In this document: piece after piece, positions 57,557 to 64,000 of the stretch
Position numbering within the stretch: the stretch's first letter is position 1
Layout of the letters: every line of letters begins with the position of its first letter
Assembly: GCF_012927085.1 (NCBI RefSeq)
Contig: NZ_JABBFX010000003.1
Coordinates: forward strand, 1,134,150-1,198,149
Source of the DNA: Ramlibacter agri
Lineage (GTDB): Bacteria; Pseudomonadota; Gammaproteobacteria; Burkholderiales; Burkholderiaceae_C
Direction: 5' to 3'
DNA: 64,000 nt
Translations under genes and position numbers: made by a program
Notes under the pieces: model-generated
Told to the model about the DNA's origin: nothing
Database searches by the model: none
Seen by the model: only the letters and a program-made list of their open reading frames with translations

Positions 57557-58416
57557 GCATCACGCAGGCGCGGCAGCAGGTCACCCCCGAACTGCGCAAA
57601 TGGATCCTGGAGCAGGTCCAGGCGGGCCACAGCGCCGAGTCGGTGCTGAAGGCCATGCAGGCTTCGGGCTGGTCCGAGGACGTGGCGGTCGACGCGATGG
57701 AGTCCACGCTGCGCGACCACCTGGAAGCGGACGCGGTGGCCCATGGCCTGCCGCCCGCGCTGAAGGTGCCGGAGCCGGCGCTGGACGAATCGCCGCTCTA
57801 CCTGGATGCCGGCGACCGCCGCGTGAGCGTGCTGCAGGTGATGGCCCATCCCAAGGTCGTGGTGTTTGGCGACCTGCTGTCCGCCGAGGAGTGCGAAGCG
57901 CTGATCGCGCTGGCCAAGCCGCGCCTGGCGCGCTCGCTGACCGTCGCCACCAAGACCGGCGGCGAGGAGGTCAACGCCGACCGCACCAGCAACGGCATGT
58001 TCTTCCAGCGCGGCGAGCACGCGGTGGTGCGGCGCATCGAGAAGCGCCTGGCCGCCCTGGTGAACTGGCCCGAGGAAAACGGCGAGGGCCTGCAGATCCT
58101 GCAATACGGCCCGGGCGCCGAATACAAGCCGCACTACGACTATTTCGACCCGGGAGAACCGGGCACGTCCACCATCCTGAAGCGCGGCGGCCAGCGCGTG
58201 GCGACCATCGTCATGTACCTGGGCGAGCCGGAAAAGGGCGGCGGCACGGTCTTCCCGGACGTGCACCTGGAAGTCGCGCCCAAGCGCGGCAACGCCGTCT
58301 TCTTCTGCTACGAGCGGCCGCACCCGTCGACCAGGACGCTGCACGGCGGCGCGCCGGTGCTGGCGGGCGAGAAGTGGATCGCGACCAAGTGGCTGCGCGA
58401 GCGCCGCTTCGAGTGA
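57553..58416 (+). CDS. Prolyl 4-hydroxylase-like 2-oxoglutarate/Fe(II) dioxygenase
   Basis: 287 aa. The C-terminal half (about 95-287) is a P4H-type fold: ISNG-like [23 protein letters not shown], iron ligands HYDYF and a later His in RTLHGGAPV, and the 2-oxoglutarate Lys in EKWIATKW. The N-terminal 60 residues are a helical region with [25 protein letters not shown] that looks like a small three-helix domain. Target protein unknown; it may hydroxylate proline, possibly in a translation factor. Confidence 0.88.
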   Translation: MSITQARQQVTPELRKWILEQVQAGHSAESVLKAMQASGWSEDVAVDAMESTLRDHLEADAVAHGLPPALKVPEPALDESPLYLDAGDRRVSVLQVMAHPKVVVFGDLLSAEECEALIALAKPRLARSLTVATKTGGEEVNADRTSNGMFFQRGEHAVVRRIEKRLAALVNWPEENGEGLQILQYGPGAEYKPHYDYFDPGEPGTSTILKRGGQRVATIVMYLGEPEKGGGTVFPDVHLEVAPKRGNAVFFCYERPHPSTRTLHGGAPVLAGEKWIATKWLRERRFE

Positions 58417-58417
58417 G

Positions 58418-59293
58418 GTGAAGGTCCGCGCCAACGGCCTCGACATCGAGGTGGAATCCACCGGCCCGGCCGGTGCGCCGGCGGTGCTGCTGGTCATGGG
58501 CCTGGGCATGCAGCTCACGGCCTGGCCTTCGTATTTCACCGATCCGCTGCTGGCCGCCGGCTACCGCGTGATCCGCTTCGACAACCGCGACGCCGGCCTG
58601 TCGCAGGCGCTGGACCACCTGGGCGTGCCCAACATCCTGTGGGAATCGCTGAAGCTGAAACTGGGCCTGCCGGTGCGCACGCCCTACCGCCTGCACGATC
58701 TCGCCGCCGATGCGCTCGGTGTGCTGGATGCGCTGGGCGTGCAGCGGGCGCACGTGGTCGGCGCCAGCATGGGCGGCATGGTGGCGCAGCGCGTGGCGCT
58801 GGCGGCGCCCGAGCGCGTGCTTTCGCTCACCAGCATCATGAGCACCAGCGGCGCGCGCCGCTTGCCCGGGCCGCGTTCCGACGTGCTGCGGGCGCTGGTG
58901 ACGCCGCCACGCGACCGCAGCGAAGCCGGGCGCGTCGAGCATGGCGTGCGCTTCTTCCAGTTGATTGGCAGCCCGGGTTTTCCGACGCCCGAGCCGGAGC
59001 TGCGCGAGCGCGTCCGCGAGTCGATGCAGCGCAGCTACCGCCCGGCCGGCACGGCGCGCCAACTGGCCGCGGTGGCGGCCGACACGCGGCGGGCCGCGGA
59101 GCTGGCGCAGGTGCGCGCGCGGACGCTGGTGGTGCATGGGCGCGACGACCCGCTGGTGCCGCTGGCCGCCGGCGAGGACACGGCGCGGCGCATCCCGGGC
59201 GCCCGGCTGGTGACCATCCCCGGCATGGCGCATGACCTTCCGCGAGGGGTGGTCGAACGGCTGCTGCAAGACCTCCTCCCCCATCTCGGTTAG
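58418..59293 (+). CDS. Alpha/beta hydrolase
   Basis: 291 aa from GTG, 1 nt after the dioxygenase stop. Nucleophile elbow VVGASMGGMVAQ (Ser), acid in VVHGRDDPLVP, catalytic His in GMAHDLP. Resembles the esterase/haloalkane-dehalogenase-like fold (fluoroacetate-type proteins), with a cap insertion around 110-200. Substrate unknown. Confidence 0.88.
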   Translation: MKVRANGLDIEVESTGPAGAPAVLLVMGLGMQLTAWPSYFTDPLLAAGYRVIRFDNRDAGLSQALDHLGVPNILWESLKLKLGLPVRTPYRLHDLAADALGVLDALGVQRAHVVGASMGGMVAQRVALAAPERVLSLTSIMSTSGARRLPGPRSDVLRALVTPPRDRSEAGRVEHGVRFFQLIGSPGFPTPEPELRERVRESMQRSYRPAGTARQLAAVAADTRRAAELAQVRARTLVVHGRDDPLVPLAAGEDTARRIPGARLVTIPGMAHDLPRGVVERLLQDLLPHLG

Positions 59294-59302
59294 CCTCGCC
59301 GC

Positions 59303-60148
59303 ATGAATTCGCCGGAAGCATCGACGCTGGGCAAGAGCACCAGCTATCCCGACCACTACGATCCCTCGCAGCTGTACCCGATCCCGCGGGCGGACAAGCG
59401 CGAGGAGGTCGGCGTCTCCGGCACGCTGCCTTTTTCCGGCGCCGACCTGTGGACGGCCTTCGAGCTGAGCTGGCTCAACCCGCGCGGCAAGCCGCAGGTG
59501 GCCATCGCGCACTTCACCGTGCCCTGCGAGACGCCCAACATCATCGAGAGCAAGTCGCTCAAGCTCTACCTGGGCAGCTACAGCAACACGCAGTTCGCCT
59601 CGGCCGACGAGGTGCGCGACCGCCTGCGCGCCGACCTGAGCGAAGCCGCTTGGCGCGACTCGGGCCGCGCCGCCACCATCGGCGTCAAGCTGCTGCTGCC
59701 GGATGCCTTCGACCGCGAGCCGGTGCACGAGATGGACGGCCTGAGCCTGGACCGGCTGGACATCGAATGCACCGACTACCAGCCGCGCCCGGACCTGCTG
59801 CACGCCGCCTTCGACGAGCAGCCGGTGGAGGAGACGCTGACCAGCAACCTCCTCAAGAGCAATTGCCTGGTGACCGGCCAGCCGGACTGGGGCAGCATCC
59901 AGATCCACTACGCCGGCCCGCAGATCGAGCAGGGCGGGCTGCTGCAATACCTGGTCAGCTTCCGCAACCACAACGAGTTCCACGAGCAGTGCGTCGAGCG
60001 CATCTACATGGACCTGTGGCGCCGGTGCAAGCCGACCAAGCTGTGGGTGTACGCGCGCTACACGCGGCGCGGCGGGCTGGACATCAACCCTTTCCGCACC
60101 AGCCACCCGATCGCGTTGCCGAAGAACATCCGCACCGCGCGGCAATGA
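59303..60148 (+). CDS. queF: NADPH-dependent 7-cyano-7-deazaguanine reductase (QueF)
   Basis: 281 aa, the long two-T-fold E. coli type. Active-site motif [14 protein letters not shown] (catalytic Cys), substrate-binding [24 protein letters not shown], and C-terminal [16 protein letters not shown]. Reduces preQ0 to preQ1 for queuosine in tRNA. Other queuosine genes are not nearby. Confidence 0.96.
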   Translation: MNSPEASTLGKSTSYPDHYDPSQLYPIPRADKREEVGVSGTLPFSGADLWTAFELSWLNPRGKPQVAIAHFTVPCETPNIIESKSLKLYLGSYSNTQFASADEVRDRLRADLSEAAWRDSGRAATIGVKLLLPDAFDREPVHEMDGLSLDRLDIECTDYQPRPDLLHAAFDEQPVEETLTSNLLKSNCLVTGQPDWGSIQIHYAGPQIEQGGLLQYLVSFRNHNEFHEQCVERIYMDLWRRCKPTKLWVYARYTRRGGLDINPFRTSHPIALPKNIRTARQ

Positions 60149-60982
60149 TCACGAATCCCGGAACGAGCGCAAAGGTGCGAGTTCGGGGAATGCCGCTGAG
60201 CGCTTTTCCTTTGTGGCCATGATCGCCTCGCGCACGTGCGCGTTGCTCCACACGGCGCCCTGCAGCCATCCCATCTGCTTGAGCGCGTCGTCGACGGAGT
60301 GGTCGCGCGCATAGTTCAGGGCCTGCTTGCTGCCCCAGATCGCCACCGGCGGCTTGGAAGCGATCTCGCGGGCGACCTGCAGCACGCCATCGAGCATCGC
60401 GGCCTGGCTGTCGAACACCTCGTTCACCAATCCCAGCGCTGCTGCACGCGCCGCCGGCAAGCGCCGGCCCGTGTAAGCCAGCTCCTTGGCCACGGCCAGC
60501 GGGATCAGCTTGGGCAGGCGTTGCAAGGTGCCGATGTCCGCCACCATGCCGATGTTGATCTCCTGCACGCAGAAGAAGGCGTCCGCCGTGGCGTAGCGCA
60601 GGCAGCAGGCAGTGACGAGGTCGACCCCGCCGCCGACGCAGCCGCCCTGGATAGCGGCGAGCACCGGCATCCGCAGCGACTCCAGCTTGCTGAAGGTGGC
60701 CTGCATGTCGGTGAGCAGGTCGAAGATGGCGGCGCGGCCTTCGGCCGTGCGGTCGTCCAGCGTGATGGCGCCGCCGAAGGCTTCCAGCGACATGCCGGCC
60801 GTGAAGTGCTTGCCGGTCGACGAAATCACCAGCGCGCGGGCCTCGCCCGGTGCGCGGTGCAACTGGGTGAGCACGTCATCCAGCTCCCGCCAGAACAGCG
60901 GGTGCATGGTGTTCAGCTCTTGCGGACGGTTCAGGACGAGGTGGGCGACGTGGTCGGCCACCGTGAGGTCGAAACATTGCAT
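60149..60982 (-). CDS. Crotonase-family enzyme (enoyl-CoA hydratase / dienoyl-CoA isomerase-like)
   Basis: 277 aa. Oxyanion segments SSTGKHFTAGMSLEAF and AIQGGCVGGGVDLVTACCL; the stretch QEINIGMVADIGTLQRLPKLIP is close to delta3,5-delta2,4-dienoyl-CoA isomerase, with the two acidic residues kept. The third catalytic Asp of that enzyme appears as Cys (ACCLRY). So it may be a hydratase or isomerase of fatty-acid oxidation. Convergent with queF (stops abut). Confidence 0.88.
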   Translation of the reverse strand: MQCFDLTVADHVAHLVLNRPQELNTMHPLFWRELDDVLTQLHRAPGEARALVISSTGKHFTAGMSLEAFGGAITLDDRTAEGRAAIFDLLTDMQATFSKLESLRMPVLAAIQGGCVGGGVDLVTACCLRYATADAFFCVQEINIGMVADIGTLQRLPKLIPLAVAKELAYTGRRLPAARAAALGLVNEVFDSQAAMLDGVLQVAREIASKPPVAIWGSKQALNYARDHSVDDALKQMGWLQGAVWSNAHVREAIMATKEKRSAAFPELAPLRSFRDS

Positions 60983-61019
60983 GCGGGCTCCTCCGAGAGG
61001 GAGCCCACTCTACGCCCGG

Positions 61020-61280
61020 TCAGGGCTTGAACCAGTCGCAACGAAGACGCCGGGCCCGGTGCGCCTTGCCGCGCAGGGTGGTGTACATGGTTGGCGCCGA
61101 CATCGCGACCGCCAGCAGCGGCGCGGCCCAGAGCGCGTCGAAGGCGAAGGCCGGGATCCAGCCTATCCAGCCCATCAGCCACAGCGTGAGCATCAGGTCC
61201 CACGCCTGGTATTCGACCGGGTTGTCCTGGCGGTGGCGCACATGCCACTGCTTGATGCGCTGGAGTTCGTCGAGGCTCAT
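61020..61280 (-). CDS. Small two-helix membrane protein
   Basis: 86 aa from ATG at 61280 (MSLDELQRIKQWHVRHR). Two hydrophobic segments at about 41-60 and 62-78, then a basic tail. The two-helix layout is like 2TM-domain proteins. Function unknown. Precedes the crotonase gene on the same strand by 37 nt, possibly one transcript. Confidence 0.7.
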   Translation of the reverse strand: MSLDELQRIKQWHVRHRQDNPVEYQAWDLMLTLWLMGWIGWIPAFAFDALWAAPLLAVAMSAPTMYTTLRGKAHRARRLRCDWFKP

Positions 61281-61350
61281 GGTGCTCTCCCGCTGCGCGC
61301 TGGGTCTGGAGATCAATGTAAGTTCCCCGTCAGCATGCCGCCATCGTCCT

Positions 61351-61370
61351 AAAGGGCATGTCAGCCCTTT
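61351..61370. terminator. Hairpin downstream of dinB
   Basis: AAAGGGC/GCCCTTT stem of 7 bp with a 6-nt loop, 13 nt after the dinB stop. On the minus strand the tail is short (TTTA), so termination may be weak. Confidence 0.5.
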
Positions 61371-61383
61371 TCGCCAGGGGGGA

Positions 61384-62592
61384 TCAGGCCTGCGAGAACA
61401 GATCCGGCGTGTGCTCTTCCACGCGCGGCGTGCTCGGCGGCGGCACTTCGCTGGCCTTCGCCAGCTTGCCGACGCGAACGCCGAGCAGGCGCAGGCGGCG
61501 CGCGAGGTCCACGCGTTTGAGGCACTGGCCGGCCGCGCGCCGGATGGTGGCGGGGTCGTCGGTGTACGCGTCCAGCGTGATGTCGCGCGTTGCCGTGCGG
61601 AAGTCGTCGTAGCGCAGCTTGATGCCGATGGTGCGGCCCACGTAGCCTTTGCGCCGCAAGTCCTCGGCCACGCGCGTGCACAGGTCCGTGAAGATCGCGC
61701 CCAGCTCCGCGCGGTCGCGCACGGCGTGCAGGTCGCGGTCGAAGGTGGTCTCGCGGCTCATGGAGACGGGCTCGCTTTCGGTCACCACAGGACGGTCGTC
61801 GCGGCCCCAGGCGGCGTCGTGCATCCAGGCGCCGTAGGCCTGGCCGAAGTTGTCGACCAGCCAGTCGCGCGGCTGCGCGGCGATGTCGCCGACGGTGAGC
61901 AGGTGCAGCTTCTGCAGCTTCACCTCCGACTTCGGGCCGATGCCGTTGATCTTGCGCACCGCCAGCGGCCAGATCTTCGTCTGCACGTCGTCTTCGTAGA
62001 CGATGGAGATGCCGTTCGGCTTGTTGAACTCGCTCGCCATCTTGGCAATGAGCTTGTTCGGCGCGACGCCGATCGAGCAGGTGAGGCCGGTCGTGTCGTG
62101 GATGGCCTTCTGGATCAGGCGCGCCAGCACGCGGCCGCCTTCGCGCTGGCCGCCCGGCACCTCGGTGAAGTCGATGTAGACCTCGTCGACGCCGCGGTCC
62201 TCCATCACCGGCGCGATGTCGCGGATGATGGCCTTGAAGCCGCGCGAGTAACGGCGCACCTCCTCGAAGTCCACCGGCAGCACCAGCGCCTGCGGGCACA
62301 GCCTGGCCGCCTTCATCATGCCCATGGCGGAACCCACGCCGAACTGGCGCGCGGGGTAGGTGGCGGTGGTGATGACGCCGCGGCCCACGTAGTCCTTCAG
62401 CAGCGGGAAGGCATCCACCGGGATCTGCGAGCGCGGGCGGTCGGCATAGCGTTCGCGCAGCAGCTCGTCCACCTCGCGCCGGCCGCCGCCGATCACGACC
62501 GGCAGGCCTTTCAGTTGCGGATAGCGCAGCAACTCCACGGACGCGAAGAAGGCGTCCATGTCGAGGTGGGCGATGCGGCGCGGGAGGCTCAC
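61384..62592 (-). CDS. dinB: DNA polymerase IV
   Basis: 402 aa from GTG at 62592 (VSLPRRIAHLDMDAFFASVELL). Y-family polymerase: catalytic Asp in LDMDAFF and EVYIDFTE, steric gate region DAFFASVEL, HhH region GIGPKSEVKLQKL, and little-finger domain to about 385. It copies past minor-groove lesions and is usually under LexA control, but no clear SOS box is seen upstream. It ends in a clamp-binding-like DLFSQA. Confidence 0.95.
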   Translation of the reverse strand: MSLPRRIAHLDMDAFFASVELLRYPQLKGLPVVIGGGRREVDELLRERYADRPRSQIPVDAFPLLKDYVGRGVITTATYPARQFGVGSAMGMMKAARLCPQALVLPVDFEEVRRYSRGFKAIIRDIAPVMEDRGVDEVYIDFTEVPGGQREGGRVLARLIQKAIHDTTGLTCSIGVAPNKLIAKMASEFNKPNGISIVYEDDVQTKIWPLAVRKINGIGPKSEVKLQKLHLLTVGDIAAQPRDWLVDNFGQAYGAWMHDAAWGRDDRPVVTESEPVSMSRETTFDRDLHAVRDRAELGAIFTDLCTRVAEDLRRKGYVGRTIGIKLRYDDFRTATRDITLDAYTDDPATIRRAAGQCLKRVDLARRLRLLGVRVGKLAKASEVPPPSTPRVEEHTPDLFSQA

Positions 62593-62598
62593 CCTTGC

Positions 62599-62604
62599 AT
62601 TGTG
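62599..62604 (-). promoter_or_regulatory. -10-like box directly before dinB
   Basis: CACAAT (minus strand) ends 6 nt before the GTG of dinB. Weak match, no recognisable -35. Confidence 0.3.
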
Positions 62605-62666
62605 CAATCTGCCGCGGCTTGACCTGCCGCAACGCGCTGCAGGCCCCGTTCCGGGATGATGGCCGC

Positions 62667-63674
62667 ATGCCAGTTTGCGAAAAAGAACATGGTGCGGCGA
62701 GCACCGGGGAGGCGGTCGCGCGCATCGTGTATGCGAGCCAGGCCGCCGCGACGGGAAGCATCTATTCGGAAATGGAGCGCATCCGCGCCAGCGCCGTGCG
62801 GCACAACCCGCCGGCGGGCGTCGCCACCGCGCTGCTGCACCAGAGCGGCTGGTTCGTGCAGTGGAAGGAAGGGCCGCAGGCAGCGGTCGCAAGCATCATG
62901 GAGCGCGTGGCCGGCGACCCACGGCACTGCGGGCTGCGCGTGGTCCACCGCAGCGTGGGTCCGCGGCTGCTGCATGGCCCGTGGTCGATGGCCATCGTGC
63001 AATGCGACGAGCCGGCCAGCGACATGGGCCAGCGCGTGGACGAAGTGCTGGCCGCCGTGGACCGCGGCACGGCCTTCACGCCGCCGGCCATCTGGCGGCG
63101 GCTGTCGACGCCCATGCGGCATCCCGGCGCGCGGCGGCAGCAGGACCCGGATGCCTTCCAGCGCGTGCTGGTGTGCGCCGCCGGCGGCACGGGGTCCTTC
63201 GACCTGGTGCGCTGGCTATCGCAGCGCTTCCGCGCGGAGCTGGTGCAGCGCCGTTTCGCCGGCGCGCACGATCTGGACGTCGCCACCGACTACGTGGATT
63301 TCATCCATGGCGAGCGCGTGCTGCGCGTGATCGCGATGGCGCGCAACGGCCTGCACCTGCCGCTGACGCGCGCTTTCCTGGCCGACTACTCGCACCTGGT
63401 GCTGCTGCTGTCCGGCGATGCCACGCGCGACGAGGACCTGGTGCTGCGCATGGCGCAGGCCTGCGCCGGCCTGGCGGAGGCGCCGCCGCTGATCGCGCTG
63501 GCGCGGCAGGGCGCGGACCACGCCGTGCCCTTTGCGATGGCGCGCCGCTGCGGGCTCGTGTACCTGCAGGCGCATGCGAACCTCGGCGATCCGTGGTCGT
63601 GCTGGCAGGCGTTGATGCCACTGCTGGAGCGGTGGCAGGACATGGAGCTGGTGCGGCTGGCTACCGCGGCCTAG
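62667..63674 (+). CDS. BLUF-domain blue-light sensor with an unassigned C-terminal domain
   Basis: 335 aa from ATG at 62667. Residues about 17-110 form a BLUF domain: IVYAS with the flavin-coupled Tyr, Asn in RHNPPAG, and Gln in WFVQWKEG; WSMA is near the end. Residues about 155-330 form a second domain with a degenerate P-loop-like VLVCAAGGTGSFDL and a Ras-like rhythm (VDFIHGERVLRVIAMARNG, YSHLVLLLSGDATRDEDLV). It may be a catalytically dead GTPase, but that is inference. It is divergent from dinB and ends 4 nt within the convergent dehydrogenase gene. Confidence 0.82.
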   Translation: MPVCEKEHGAASTGEAVARIVYASQAAATGSIYSEMERIRASAVRHNPPAGVATALLHQSGWFVQWKEGPQAAVASIMERVAGDPRHCGLRVVHRSVGPRLLHGPWSMAIVQCDEPASDMGQRVDEVLAAVDRGTAFTPPAIWRRLSTPMRHPGARRQQDPDAFQRVLVCAAGGTGSFDLVRWLSQRFRAELVQRRFAGAHDLDVATDYVDFIHGERVLRVIAMARNGLHLPLTRAFLADYSHLVLLLSGDATRDEDLVLRMAQACAGLAEAPPLIALARQGADHAVPFAMARRCGLVYLQAHANLGDPWSCWQALMPLLERWQDMELVRLATAA

Positions 63675-64000
63675 AACGTCCCCGACAACAGGATGCTCCG
63701 ATCCACCGTGCCGATGTCGGTGCGGCCGCAGAAAGCCATCGACAGGTCCAGCTCGTTGCGGATGATCGCCAGCGCCTTGTCGACGCCGGCCTCGCCCATC
63801 GCGCCCAGGCCATACAGCATGGCGCGGCCGATGTAGACGCCGCGCGCGCCCAGGGCCACGGCCTTCAGCACGTGCTGGCCCGAGCGGATGCCACCGTCCA
63901 TGTGCACCTCGATCCGGTCGCCCACCGCGTCGGCGATGGCGGGCAGGGCGGAGATGGAGGAGGGCGCGCCATCGAGCTGGCGGCCGCCGTGGTTGGAGAC
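63671..64000 (-). CDS. FMN-dependent alpha-hydroxyacid dehydrogenase (5' end outside window)
   Basis: The last 109 codons are visible. The window edge carries the family signature SNHGGRQLDG, followed by VHMDGGIRSGQHVLKAVALGARGVYIGRAMLYGLGAMGEAGVDKAL, which binds FMN phosphate. Members are L-lactate dehydrogenase, glycolate or mandelate oxidase; the specific substrate residues lie outside the window. Confidence 0.9.
   Translation of the reverse strand, partial: VSNHGGRQLDGAPSSISALPAIADAVGDRIEVHMDGGIRSGQHVLKAVALGARGVYIGRAMLYGLGAMGEAGVDKALAIIRNELDLSMAFCGRTDIGTVDRSILLSGTF

Noticed and set aside
62593..62666. SOS (LexA) box between dinB and the BLUF gene
   Set aside because: I looked for CTGT-N8-ACAG and close variants and saw none, so no LexA control is claimed.

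Overview
The window is GC-rich bacterial core chromosome. Several gene orders are typical of Betaproteobacteria, order Burkholderiales, and most likely family Comamonadaceae (for example Ramlibacter or Variovorax relatives): pilB-pilC-pilD-coaE-zapD-yacG, rplU-rpmA-obgE-proB, hemA-prfA-prmC-grxD, accB-accC-prmA followed by a zinc-ribbon/DUF3426 protein, and a convergent mpl. The family call is inference from gene order and protein character, not from a database search. There is no prophage, IS element, CRISPR array or obvious genomic island.

Layout. 1-5.1 kb: the 3' part of a very large GMC-oxidoreductase / alpha-beta-hydrolase / PhoD-like fusion, then a convergent NarL-type regulator. 5.1-13.8 kb: rodA, a beta-hydroxyacid dehydrogenase, a receiver-cyclase-protein kinase fusion, tldD, a hypothetical gene, aroG behind a leader-peptide attenuator, and an unrecognised protein. 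13.8-23.1 kb: mpl, an acyl-CoA ligase, a TlpA-like thioredoxin, accBC, prmA, a zinc-ribbon membrane protein and a PfkB kinase. 23.1-35 kb: an SDR, a metallo-hydrolase lipoprotein, a branched-chain-amino-acid-type ABC operon (livGFKHM order) and a TRAP transporter (dctPQM order) divergent from an exported FAH-family protein. 35-49 kb: rhodanese, argJ, an ATPase, a Nudix protein, yacG-zapD-coaE-pilDCB, tRNA-Pro(CGG), ispB, rplU-rpmA-obgE-proB, a CNP1-like protein and rppH. 49-64 kb: proS, a lytic transglycosylase, a Lon-like AAA protein, grxD-prmC-prfA-hemA, yaaA, a prolyl-hydroxylase-like dioxygenase, an esterase-like hydrolase, queF, a crotonase, dinB, a BLUF photoreceptor with an unusual C-terminal domain, and the 3' part of an FMN-dependent alpha-hydroxyacid dehydrogenase.

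The best regulatory find is upstream of aroG (DAHP synthase). A 23-codon leader peptide has the aromatic run FFFGYFWF. It is followed by an intrinsic terminator whose 5' arm is perfectly complementary, over 8 nt, to the end of the leader reading frame, which is the architecture of ribosome-mediated attenuation. Other signals worth checking are a recurring -10-like box placed only 5-9 nt before start codons (possible leaderless mRNAs), two long inverted-repeat elements built of decamers, intra-operon terminators before obgE and dctQ, and the multidomain proteins at both ends of the window.

Start codons were chosen by family-typical N termini, ribosome-binding sites and overlaps. No gap longer than 300 bases lacks a gene.
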